From NCBI GenBank assembly GCA_905235745.1, contig CAJOMN010000008.1, positions 1-64,000 on the forward strand: a stretch of 64,000 nucleotides of DNA. The letters run 5' to 3'. A program made the translations under genes and the position numbers. The notes below the pieces were generated by a model. It was not told where the DNA came from, made no database searches, and was given only the letters and a program-made list of their open reading frames with translations. Shown here one piece after another: positions 51,142 to 59,690 of this stretch. This DNA comes from an uncultured Lachnospiraceae bacterium (lineage in GTDB: Bacteria > Bacillota > Clostridia > Lachnospirales > Lachnospiraceae). How positions within the stretch are numbered: position 1 is the first letter of the stretch; each line of letters opens with the position of its first letter.

Positions 51142-51927
51142 ATGAAGAAGATCACAACATTATCGTTATCGGTATTATCATTATCTGTATGCACAGTACT
51201 TGCGGGATGTTCCGCTTCGGCGCCCGCTGCCGCGGATACTGACACCGCATCGCAGATAGTAGTCATAAATGAACAGGCCCCCGAAGCAGAATTGCCCGAA
51301 GAGGAGCCTTCCGGAGAGCCGCTTCCTGATGAGGAGCCTTCCGGAGAGCCGCTTCCTGATGAACAGCCGGACAAAGCGGCAACAAAAGCGATAGTATGGC
51401 TCGGCGACTCCCTTACCCAGGGGTCGCTTGGCGATAACAATGACAATCTCGAAAACGCTCCTTATGAGAAGCTCAGGGAAATGGTTAATGTACCCGTTGA
51501 AGGGTACGGAATGTACGCTTACAATACCCACGATATATTCTGGGTATACATCGATGAAGGACATTTCAACCAGAAGGTTGATCCCGACAAAACATACATA
51601 TTCTGGGTCGGATCCTGTGACTGGGCACCCGATGATTCCGTCAACTCCGACACTGCTCCCGTTATTGCCGAGATAGACAATTTCATAGCAAGAGGTCCTC
51701 TTACAAACTACATCGTTCTCGGAACCACTTCGAGATGGAGGCTCGGGGATCTGTACATTCCGATCAACAAGGATCTGGCTGCGCACTACGGATCCCACTA
51801 CATGGATGTGATAGATATAATAAACAAATACGGCTACTCGCCTGACAACACACATCTCTCGCAGGAGTCATATGATGCCATAGCGGAAGCCGTATATAAT
51901 AAGCTTAAAACCCTTGGATATATATAA
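51142..51927 (+). CDS. SGNH/GDSL-type esterase lipoprotein
   Basis: The only clear plus-strand gene. The 261-residue product has a lipoprotein signal with lipobox LAGC, a Pro/Glu/Asp-rich spacer with two identical 10-residue repeats (EEPSGEPLPD), and an SGNH hydrolase domain: block I GDSLTQGS with the nucleophile Ser, and DNTHLS with the catalytic Asp and His. It is predicted to remove acyl groups from an extracellular polymer or lipid. GGAG lies eight bases before the chosen ATG; the frame opens 31 codons earlier but that part is not a signal. Confidence 0.88.
   Translation: MKKITTLSLSVLSLSVCTVLAGCSASAPAAADTDTASQIVVINEQAPEAELPEEEPSGEPLPDEEPSGEPLPDEQPDKAATKAIVWLGDSLTQGSLGDNNDNLENAPYEKLREMVNVPVEGYGMYAYNTHDIFWVYIDEGHFNQKVDPDKTYIFWVGSCDWAPDDSVNSDTAPVIAEIDNFIARGPLTNYIVLGTTSRWRLGDLYIPINKDLAAHYGSHYMDVIDIINKYGYSPDNTHLSQESYDAIAEAVYNKLKTLGYI
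51301..51360. repeat. Exact 30-base tandem repeat in the lipoprotein spacer
   Basis: Two identical 30-base units, in frame, encode the proline/acid-rich linker EEPSGEPLPD twice. Such units can gain or lose copies and change linker length. Confidence 0.9.
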
Positions 51928-51944
51928 GGACGTAATTATTAAGC

Positions 51945-53138
51945 TCAGTTGGTATAGTTGTCAAAGTACCCTTGGACGAGCACAACCGGCGTGCCTTTGT
52001 CTCCCGAGCCGGAGGTCAGGTCGCACAGCGACCCGATAAGATCAGTAAGCTGTCTGGGAGTAGTTCCCTCACTTACCATCTTGCCCACAAGATTTGAGTC
52101 CTTTTCTTTGATGCTCTTCTGTATTGCATTTTTCAGTTCTTCACCCGAAAGATTTGCAAAATCATTATCCGCCAGATACTTGATCTTCACCTCGTTAGGT
52201 GTTCCGATAAGCCCTTTGGTAAATGCCGGCGATACAACGGGATCCGCGAGCTCCCATATCTTGCCCTTGGGATCCTTGAACGCACCGTCTCCATACACCA
52301 TTACTTCTACATGCTTTCCCGTTCTCTCAAGTATAACCTTCTGAACGCCCTCAACAAGCTCAAAGCAGTCTCTCGGGAACAGCTTGACCTGTCCCTCTGT
52401 TGCCTTATTGGAACCGAGAAGCCCGTATTTTTCGTTATATCCGCTTCCGTTAACAGGCGCTGTCATCAGATCATCGAGACCATATACCTTTTCGGCTCCC
52501 GCCGACTTAAGTATCCTCTTTGTTCTGGCTCTTGTGTGGATATCGCATGTGATCACGTTCTTCGTATAGTCAAGTATTGCCTTCGGCTGATTGGCAAATA
52601 TGATCTCGACATCACACCCCTCGTCCCTGATTATGTCACTGTAATACTCGACATAATCAACGCCGGTGAACTCATGCCTGGTACTTCCGAACAGTTCGCG
52701 CCACCGGTCAAGCGTAAGCACATCGCTGTAAGGATTGATCCCGGCTTCGTCCACTTTATCAATGCTGACAAGTTCGTTTCCGACCTCATCCGAAGGATAC
52801 GAAAGCATCAGGACGATCTTCCTGCATCCCATCGCAATCCCCTTCAGGCAGATGGCGAATCTGTTTCTTGATAATATCGGGAAGATCACTCCGACCGTAT
52901 CCGACCCGAGCTTATTCCTGACATCATCCGCGATATCGTCAACCGTGCAGTAATTTCCCTGGCTTCTTGCTACGATCGATTCCGTCATTGATATAACATC
53001 CCGATCGTGCAGTTCGAAGCCCTCGATACTGGCTGCATCGATTACGCTGTCTGTAACGATCTGTATCAGATCATCACCTTCACGTATTATCGGGCACCGG
53101 ATGCCTCTTGATACAGTTCCTACTCTTCTGTCTGCCAT
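51945..53138 (-). CDS. CofE-like (F420-0:gamma-glutamyl ligase family) protein
   Basis: The 397-residue protein resembles coenzyme F420 glutamate ligase in its first half: GIRCPIIREGDDL, HDRDVISMTESIVARSQG and the region of the metal site. The second half is longer than in archaeal CofE. Clostridia are not known to make F420, so the real substrate of these homologues is unknown; a glutamyl- or amino-acid ligase on another metabolite is a guess. Its ATG overlaps the GH3 stop codon by one base (TAATG), so it is translationally coupled to the glycosidase. Confidence 0.75.
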   Translation of the reverse strand: MADRRVGTVSRGIRCPIIREGDDLIQIVTDSVIDAASIEGFELHDRDVISMTESIVARSQGNYCTVDDIADDVRNKLGSDTVGVIFPILSRNRFAICLKGIAMGCRKIVLMLSYPSDEVGNELVSIDKVDEAGINPYSDVLTLDRWRELFGSTRHEFTGVDYVEYYSDIIRDEGCDVEIIFANQPKAILDYTKNVITCDIHTRARTKRILKSAGAEKVYGLDDLMTAPVNGSGYNEKYGLLGSNKATEGQVKLFPRDCFELVEGVQKVILERTGKHVEVMVYGDGAFKDPKGKIWELADPVVSPAFTKGLIGTPNEVKIKYLADNDFANLSGEELKNAIQKSIKEKDSNLVGKMVSEGTTPRQLTDLIGSLCDLTSGSGDKGTPVVLVQGYFDNYTN

Positions 53139-55420
53139 TACTTCTCCTCCCGTTCCAAAATATTGTTTAAAGTACCAATGATTCCCTGTAGCTGCTCATT
53201 TGTCATATTGCCAAAGCTCCTGAGCGCGCGCAGCGGCATATAATTCATCATTGCCTTCGACATATCATCGCTTATCGCCTCCGCGGCGGCATCGGTCTGT
53301 TCCTCTTCACTATTCCCGAACAAAACGTTATCCTTCAGCAGATTGTCATTTATAAACGCTGCAAGCTCGGGATATATGAACATTTCACCGAATGTAGTTG
53401 TCTCATCCACCTTGAACGGAAGGCGCTTTGTCGCCTCAATATCGATCTCTTCGCTTACGCATATATTGGCCGAGGAGTCTCCGACAAGTATCTCATATTT
53501 GCCGCCCGGTGCAAACCAGTCTCCCAGTTCCACGCTGTAATAAGCAAATGAACGGTAATCGAGCTGCATTGCAACACTCTTTGTCTCACCCGGCTCAAGC
53601 TCCACCTTGGCAAATCCCTTAAGCTCCTTGACGGGGCGCAGCTGTGTGCCGGTCTTGTCCGATACATACAGCTGGACGACCTCCTTGCCCTTTACCGCAC
53701 CTGTATTCGTAACATCAACGCTGACGGTCACCTTGTCGGTATCCCTGATGCCGGAGCGTTCTATCCTCAGGTTGTCTATCTTAAATGTCGTATATGACAG
53801 GCCGTGTCCGAACGGGAAGAGCACATCCATCTGTCTGGCTTCATAATACCTGTATCCGACAAATACGCGCTCGGAGTAATATACCTTGCCGCCCTTTCCG
53901 GGAAAATCAATATAGCACGGTGTATCCTCAAGCCTTAACGGAAAAGTTTCCGCAAGATGTCCGCTTGGATTGACCTCACCGTACAGTATCCTCTTAAGCG
54001 CGATCCCGACACCCTCTCCTCCGAGATAAGCGTCTATCACGCCCTTTACGTTATCTATCCACGACATCTCAACAGGAGAGCCGTTGTGAAGCACAACCAC
54101 GACATTTTCGTTGACAGCCGCTATTTCCCCGATAAGACGGTTCTGACATTCCGGAAGCCTCATATGCTGCCTGTCGTATCCCTCCGATTCAAAGGAATCG
54201 GGAAGTCCCGCGAATATTACGACCTTATCTGCCTTGCGCGCAGCATCGATCGCTTCCGCGAACTTATTCTCATCGGTCTCATCCCTGTCGGCGGGAAATC
54301 CTTCCGCATATGTTATATTAGCGTTATCTTTTGTCTCGGTTAATATATCGCTTATCGTGTAGCAGTTGATGTGCGAACTGCCCCCGCCCTGGAAACGCGG
54401 TTTTGCTGCAAATCCGCCGATAAATGCGACCTTTTCTCCGGGGGCAAGCGGCAGGATATTGCCGTCATTTTTCAGCAGTACCATGCACTCTTCCGCTATA
54501 TGCGCCGATCTTTCATGGTCAAGCTTTCTGTCGAATTCGCCTCCCTTTTTGTTCTCGACATATTCAAATACGATATTAAGTATTCTTTCGACTGTCTCGT
54601 CAAGCTTTTTCTCGGACAATGTGCCGTTTTTCACGGCCTCCACGATCAGTCTGTCATTATCGCCTCCCGAGGACGGCATTTCAAGATCAAGCCCGGCAGC
54701 AACACCTTTGACCCTGTCGTTAACCGCTCCCCAGTCGCTTACGACGTATCCGCCAAAGCCCCATTCGTCTCTTAATACTTTCGTAAGGAGCCATTCGTTC
54801 TCTGAAGCGAATTCCCCGTTTACCCTGTTATATGAGCACATGACAGTCCATGGAGAGGCATTCCTGACCGCATTTTCAAACGGAGCCAGATAGATTTCCC
54901 TGATAGTCCTCTCATCTGCCTCCGAGGATCCGCTCATCCTCTCATGCTCCTGATTGTTCAGGGCGAAATGCTTGATGGAAACACCGACTTTCCGGGACTG
55001 TACGCCGTTTATATAGCTTGTTGCCATCTCTCCCGCAAGGAAAGGGTCTTCCGAGAGGTATTCAAAGTTTCTTCCGCAAAGAGGCGACCTCTTAATATTT
55101 ACGGCAGGTCCCAATACAACGGATACATCCTCCGCCTGGCATTCGTCTCCGATCACTTCTCCCATATTCTTAATAAGTTCCCTGTCAAAAGAGCTTGCAG
55201 TGGCGCAACCTGCCGGAAAACAGACCGCCTTTATTGAATCATTGATCCCGAGATGATCCCCTTCGGTATCCTGCTTACGAAGACCGTGAGGTCCGTCGCT
55301 TACCATTACGCCGGGGATCCCCAGACGCTTTACCTCCTTAAGATGCCAGAAGTCCGCACCGGAACACATCCCGGCCTTTTCTTCAAGTGTCATTTCACTG
55401 ACAAGTTTTTTGATGTCCAT
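53138..55420 (-). CDS. GH3 beta-glycosidase, cytosolic (first)
   Basis: At 760 residues the protein has the GH3 N-terminal barrel (SDGPHGLRKQ, KHFALNNQEHERM, nucleophile Asp in YVVSDWGAVND), the alpha/beta sandwich and a C-terminal FnIII-like domain (VTNTGAVKGKEVVQLYV), followed by a helical tail of about 100 residues. There is no signal peptide, so it acts on imported oligosaccharides. I choose the ATG at 55420 behind AGGAG; the frame runs 46 codons further upstream without a start signal. It lies 46 bases after another GH3 gene. Confidence 0.93.
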   Translation of the reverse strand: MDIKKLVSEMTLEEKAGMCSGADFWHLKEVKRLGIPGVMVSDGPHGLRKQDTEGDHLGINDSIKAVCFPAGCATASSFDRELIKNMGEVIGDECQAEDVSVVLGPAVNIKRSPLCGRNFEYLSEDPFLAGEMATSYINGVQSRKVGVSIKHFALNNQEHERMSGSSEADERTIREIYLAPFENAVRNASPWTVMCSYNRVNGEFASENEWLLTKVLRDEWGFGGYVVSDWGAVNDRVKGVAAGLDLEMPSSGGDNDRLIVEAVKNGTLSEKKLDETVERILNIVFEYVENKKGGEFDRKLDHERSAHIAEECMVLLKNDGNILPLAPGEKVAFIGGFAAKPRFQGGGSSHINCYTISDILTETKDNANITYAEGFPADRDETDENKFAEAIDAARKADKVVIFAGLPDSFESEGYDRQHMRLPECQNRLIGEIAAVNENVVVVLHNGSPVEMSWIDNVKGVIDAYLGGEGVGIALKRILYGEVNPSGHLAETFPLRLEDTPCYIDFPGKGGKVYYSERVFVGYRYYEARQMDVLFPFGHGLSYTTFKIDNLRIERSGIRDTDKVTVSVDVTNTGAVKGKEVVQLYVSDKTGTQLRPVKELKGFAKVELEPGETKSVAMQLDYRSFAYYSVELGDWFAPGGKYEILVGDSSANICVSEEIDIEATKRLPFKVDETTTFGEMFIYPELAAFINDNLLKDNVLFGNSEEEQTDAAAEAISDDMSKAMMNYMPLRALRSFGNMTNEQLQGIIGTLNNILEREEK

Positions 55421-55466
55421 ACAAAATACTCCTTTAAAACTTATATAACCAAGACTTTTTTGCAGT

Positions 55467-57674
55467 TCAGACAAGCTCGAACTTTGCTTCATTCTCCGTG
55501 GTCGAATCGTTTCCGATATACACGGTAAACATGCCTTCCTCGGCCCTGTAAACATCATCGGCGCCCGTAAACCTTAGCATATCTTCATTAATGTCAAATA
55601 CTGCTGCTCTCTCCTCGCCGGGCTCAAGCTCGATCTTCGTAAATCCCTTGAGTTCCCTGACAGGTCTTGCCACCGAGGCATACTCGTCCCTGATGTACAT
55701 CTGAACGACCTCTGCTGCCTTTACGCTTCCCGTATTCTTAACGGTTACCTCCGCCTTTATAGTATCTCCTTTTGAAAGCACTGACTTGTCAAGCCTTACT
55801 TCCGATATATCGAACGCCGAATACGACATGCCGAATCCGAACGGGTAGGCCGGTGCATTAGGGATATCTATGTATTTTGACAGGAACTTGTTGTCATTTC
55901 CTGCGCTGTATGGTCTTCCTGTAGACAGCTCGTTATAGTAAACGGGAACCTGACCGACGCAGTAAGGGAAGCTCATGGGAAGCTTTCCGGACGGAGAGAT
56001 CTTGCCGGTAACAACATCAACGATCGCACCCGCACCCTCGGTTCCCGGCTGCCATACGACAAGCACCGACTTTGCGGTATCGGATATCTCCCTTATGTCA
56101 AGCGGTCTTCCGGTAAACAGTACCACGGCTATATTATCGTTTACCGCCGCAACCCTTCTGAGGAGTCTTTGCTGTATGCGCGGTATCTCAATAAAGCCGC
56201 GGCTTGATGCCTCACCGGTCATATGATTGCTCTCTCCGAGAGTCAGTATGACCTTTTCGGCGCCCCTTGCCGCCTCCTCGGCCTGAGTAAGCAGTTCCTC
56301 TTCCGCTTCCGGTGACAGTTCGTCAAACTGATCGGCTCCGCCCATTCCCATAAGAGGATAATCGGCTCCGAACCGGCATCCCTTTGCGGTCACATAATCA
56401 AGGTTTTCTGCCCTCAGTACCTCTTCTATCGTCATATTGTCTTCGCTTCCGGCAAAGATGCTCCATGACCCGTTAAGTTCCCTTGTATCCGTAAACGGAC
56501 CTATAAACGCCACCTTTTCACCGTTACCCACCGGAAGGATACCGTCATTTTTCAGAAGGACGAAGCTTTCTGCGGCGGCACGTCTTGATGCAGCCCTGTT
56601 ATCATCACACAGAATGAATGTCTTCTCCTTCTCCTCATCCATGTCCCTGTACGGGTTTTCGAACAGGCCGAGCTTGTTCTTGAGCGTCAGCACCCTTAAT
56701 ACCGATTCGTCTATGAGCCTCTCGTCGACTCTTCCTTCTTCGACCAGCTCCTTCAGATGTCCGCAATAGCATCGTGTGCACATATCTATATCCACTCCGG
56801 CATTTATCGCAAGATAAGCGGCTTCCTTCTCATCCCCGGCAATACGGTGGGTCACGAGCTCATTTATCGCCGCCCAGTCGGATATGACGACGCCGTCGTA
56901 GCCCCACTCCTCCCTTAAGATAGTCCTCATGACATAATTGTTTCCCGACGACGGGATACGGTTCAGTACATTAAATGATGTCATGAGCGAATCACATCCG
57001 GCATCAACCGCGGCCTTGTAGGACGGCAGATATTCATCCCTGAACGTCCTGTCAGATAGCTCCACGGTATTGTAATCCCTTCCTGCTGTAGCCGCGCCGT
57101 ATGCGGCAAAATGCTTTACGCACGCACTTACCCGGCCCTTTGCCCTCAGGTTATCGCTTCCTTCGCCCTGATACCCTTCCACGAGTGCTTTTGTGTAGAC
57201 ACTGTTAAGATACGGATCCTCTCCCGTAGACTCCATGACGCGTCCCCATCTGGCGTCCCTTACAAGATCCGCCATGGGCGAAAATACAAGCTGTACTCCG
57301 GATGCCGCCGACTCTTCTGCCGCAATGGCCGCACACTCCCGTGACAACTGCGGATTGAACATCGCGCCCTGTCCGAGCGGTATCGGAAATACGGTACGAT
57401 ATCCGTTGATTATATCCGCCATGAATATAAGCGGAATATGATGCGGATGATTGTCCATGAACCGCTTCTGTATCGCTCGAAGCTTCCCGGCACCGAGTAT
57501 GCTTAAAACAGAGCCTGCAAGAGCCAGATCTTCTCCGGTATAGTTGATATAATTAGCCGGACCCGTGATGATAAAATCATCCTCAAAGAACGACCCCGGG
57601 ATCTGTACAAGCTGCCCGATCTTCTCTTCAAGGCTCATATCCTCAAGCAATCTGATTAGATCATTCCTGTCCAT
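55467..57674 (-). CDS. GH3 beta-glycosidase, cytosolic (second)
   Basis: A 735-residue GH3 enzyme of the BglX type: VFSPMADLVRDARWGRVMES, KHFAAYGAATAGRDYN, the nucleophile Asp in VVISDWAAINEL, then LGESNHMTGEASSRG and a C-terminal FnIII-like domain (VKNTGSVKAAEVVQMYI). It has no signal peptide. I choose the ATG at 57674, nine bases after GGAGG. It is only distantly similar to its neighbour, so the pair probably cleaves different linkages or sugars of one imported glycan; beta-glucosidase or beta-xylosidase are both possible. Confidence 0.93.
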   Translation of the reverse strand: MDRNDLIRLLEDMSLEEKIGQLVQIPGSFFEDDFIITGPANYINYTGEDLALAGSVLSILGAGKLRAIQKRFMDNHPHHIPLIFMADIINGYRTVFPIPLGQGAMFNPQLSRECAAIAAEESAASGVQLVFSPMADLVRDARWGRVMESTGEDPYLNSVYTKALVEGYQGEGSDNLRAKGRVSACVKHFAAYGAATAGRDYNTVELSDRTFRDEYLPSYKAAVDAGCDSLMTSFNVLNRIPSSGNNYVMRTILREEWGYDGVVISDWAAINELVTHRIAGDEKEAAYLAINAGVDIDMCTRCYCGHLKELVEEGRVDERLIDESVLRVLTLKNKLGLFENPYRDMDEEKEKTFILCDDNRAASRRAAAESFVLLKNDGILPVGNGEKVAFIGPFTDTRELNGSWSIFAGSEDNMTIEEVLRAENLDYVTAKGCRFGADYPLMGMGGADQFDELSPEAEEELLTQAEEAARGAEKVILTLGESNHMTGEASSRGFIEIPRIQQRLLRRVAAVNDNIAVVLFTGRPLDIREISDTAKSVLVVWQPGTEGAGAIVDVVTGKISPSGKLPMSFPYCVGQVPVYYNELSTGRPYSAGNDNKFLSKYIDIPNAPAYPFGFGMSYSAFDISEVRLDKSVLSKGDTIKAEVTVKNTGSVKAAEVVQMYIRDEYASVARPVRELKGFTKIELEPGEERAAVFDINEDMLRFTGADDVYRAEEGMFTVYIGNDSTTENEAKFELV

Positions 57675-57691
57675 TTCTGTTACCCTCCAAA

Positions 57692-57738
57692 TAAAAAAAC
57701 TGCCTTCGCAGTGTATCGTAACACACCGCAAAGACAGT
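57692..57738 (-). terminator. Terminator after tsf, leader of the GH3 operon
   Basis: On the minus strand a 16-bp stem containing G-U pairs (ACTGTCTTTGCGGTGT with its partner) and an 8-base loop is followed by seven T. It ends rpsB-tsf. The GH3 ATG is only 18 bases beyond, and a weak promoter (TTGCAG, 18 bases, TACGAT) lies inside the stem. Confidence 0.88.
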
Positions 57739-57752
57739 CTGCAAGTTCTATA

Positions 57753-58670
57753 TCATGCGTTCATCTGAGCAGCAACTTCAGCCGCAAAATCCTCGTTCTT
57801 CTTCTCCATTCCCTCGCCGACCTCGAAACGGACAAAGTTGTCGATAACAAGATCCTTATCCACGGATTCAAGGTATTTGGCAACCGACTGTTTGCCGTCT
57901 TCGGCTCTTACGTATACCTGGTCAAGAAGACAGAACTCTTTCATCTCCTTGTTGATTCGTCCCATTACCATGCCTTCCTTTACCTTGTCGGGCTTGGCTG
58001 CTTCCTTAGGATCGTTTTCTATCTGAGCCTTAATGATCTCTTTTTCCTTGTCAAGGAAATCCTGATCAACATCCTTCTGGGAGATGAACTTGGGTGAAAG
58101 AGCCGCTACCTGCATCGCTATGTTCTGGAGCGCTTCCTTAACGGAGTCGGTAACGTTAGCGCACTTTGCCGATACAAGAACACCTATCCTGCCGCCGCCG
58201 TGAAGATATGATACAACACAGTCTCCTTCCACGCGCTGGAATCTTCTGACCGAAAGCTTTTCACCGATCTTGGCAGTCTTCTCTATGACAACATCCTTAA
58301 GACCGTCCTTCTCAAGAAGTGTCTCAACATCCTCGCCGTCCTTTCCGCCTGCCAGCCCTGTCGAAAGCGCAGTATCCGCAACAGACTGTACAAACTCCTG
58401 GAATACTTCGTTCTTGGCAACAAAGTCGGTCTCGGAGTTGACCTCCACAACAACCGCTTTCTTATTCTCAAGCATCGCTACGCGGCATATACCCTCTGCC
58501 GCGATACGGCTTGCTTTCTTTTCTGCCTTGGCAGCTCCTGATTTTCTCAGATACTCAACCGCGGCATCCATATCTCCGTTCGTCTCTCCGAGCGCCTTCT
58601 TGCAGTCCATCATTCCGGCGCCTGTCATCTCACGCAACTCTTTTACCATTGCTGCTGTAATATCAGCCAT
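57753..58670 (-). CDS. tsf: Elongation factor Ts
   Basis: A 305-residue nucleotide-exchange factor for EF-Tu. The N-terminal UBA-like domain reads KELREMTGAGMMDCKKAL, then EVNSETDFVAKNEVFQEF in the core, both diagnostic. It follows rpsB by 88 bases in the universal rpsB-tsf order and is followed by a strong terminator. Confidence 0.98.
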   Translation of the reverse strand: MADITAAMVKELREMTGAGMMDCKKALGETNGDMDAAVEYLRKSGAAKAEKKASRIAAEGICRVAMLENKKAVVVEVNSETDFVAKNEVFQEFVQSVADTALSTGLAGGKDGEDVETLLEKDGLKDVVIEKTAKIGEKLSVRRFQRVEGDCVVSYLHGGGRIGVLVSAKCANVTDSVKEALQNIAMQVAALSPKFISQKDVDQDFLDKEKEIIKAQIENDPKEAAKPDKVKEGMVMGRINKEMKEFCLLDQVYVRAEDGKQSVAKYLESVDKDLVIDNFVRFEVGEGMEKKNEDFAAEVAAQMNA

Positions 58671-58758
58671 TTCTATTCCTCCTATCCTAAGTTAAACGGA
58701 TATTATTCGTTTATCTTGCGCAGATTGCCTATTCTATCGCATCCGTCTGCTCACGCAA

Positions 58759-59535
58759 TCACGCCTCAGCTTCTTCAGGTTCCGCCTCTGTTCCGGCATC
58801 TTCGAATGATGCATCTGCCGTATCCGCATCATCGGCACTGACTTCACCGGTTTCACCCTGTTTTGCTTCGATGACCGCATCAGCCATCTTGGATACTATA
58901 AGCTTAACGGCTCTTATCGCATCGTCATTTCCGGGGATCACATAATCAAGTTCTTCCGGATCACAGTTCGTATCCGCTATCCCTATAAGGGTAATGCCGA
59001 GCGACTGTGCTTCCTTGACGCAGATATGCTCTTTCTTCGGATCAACAACAAATATCGCATCGGGAATCTTTTTCATATCCTTGATCCCGCCAAGGTTCTT
59101 CTCAAGCTTATCCCACTCCTTGCGAAGCCCGATAACCTCTTTCTTGGGCAGAACATCAAATGTTCCGTCCTGACTCATCTTCTCTATGTCCTTGAGTCTC
59201 TTGATCCTGGACTGAATGGTCTTGAAGTTCGTAAGCATTCCGCCGAGCCATCTCTCGTTGACATAGAACATTCCGCAGCGTTCCGCCTCAGACTGCACCG
59301 CATCCATCGCCTGCTTTTTGGTACCTACAAAGAGGATCGTACCTCCGGCTTCCACGATCTGAGAGATCGCATTGTACGCATCATCGATCATTCCGACTGT
59401 CTTCTGAAGATCGATAATATGGATGCCGTTCCTCTCCATATAGATGTACGGAGCCATCTTGGGGTTCCATCTTCTTGTCTGGTGTCCGAAATGCACACCG
59501 GCTTCCAATAACTGCTTCATGGAAATAACGCTCAT
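58759..59535 (-). CDS. rpsB: 30S ribosomal protein S2
   Basis: The 258-residue product has [34 protein letters not shown] and [16 protein letters not shown], all typical of S2, and an acidic Ala/Glu/Asp-rich C-terminal tail. The coding start follows GGGAGG and a structured leader. Confidence 0.98.
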   Translation of the reverse strand: MSVISMKQLLEAGVHFGHQTRRWNPKMAPYIYMERNGIHIIDLQKTVGMIDDAYNAISQIVEAGGTILFVGTKKQAMDAVQSEAERCGMFYVNERWLGGMLTNFKTIQSRIKRLKDIEKMSQDGTFDVLPKKEVIGLRKEWDKLEKNLGGIKDMKKIPDAIFVVDPKKEHICVKEAQSLGITLIGIADTNCDPEELDYVIPGNDDAIRAVKLIVSKMADAVIEAKQGETGEVSADDADTADASFEDAGTEAEPEEAEA

Positions 59536-59559
59536 TTTAATTCCTCCCGGTTATTAACC

Positions 59560-59573
59560 AAGGCTTTCGCCTT
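59560..59573 (-). promoter_or_regulatory. GNRA hairpin in the rpsB leader
   Basis: On the minus strand AAGGC-GAAA-GCCTT forms a perfect 5-bp stem with a GNRA tetraloop, about 25 bases before the rpsB start. It may be part of an autoregulatory leader for S2, but I know no matching described family. Confidence 0.4.
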
Positions 59574-59653
59574 AACTTCCGCATGTTTCAATATACGGCA
59601 GCCAATAAGGCACCGGCCGTCCATCCGCATGCGTGATTATTTGCAACTTATAA

Positions 59654-59682
59654 AATGTATCATAACTTACCTGCAATGGCAA
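59654..59682 (-). promoter_or_regulatory. rpsB-tsf promoter
   Basis: Minus strand: -35 TTGCCA (59677-59682), 17-base spacer, -10 TACATT (59654-59659). This gives a leader of about 110 bases. The box begins eight bases after the end of the chemotaxis gene. Confidence 0.6.
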
Positions 59683-59690
59683 GTGTTTTA

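Noticed and set aside
51181-51855. 224-codon minus-strand open frame opposite the SGNH gene
   Set aside because: The plus strand has a lipobox, GDSL motif, promoter and Shine-Dalgarno sequence; the minus frame has none and its repeats merely mirror the linker repeat.
51942-51959. tRNA D-arm-like sequence AGCTCAGTTGGTATAGTT on the plus strand
   Set aside because: It lies at the end of the CofE-like gene, and no T-arm, anticodon stem or acceptor stem follows.
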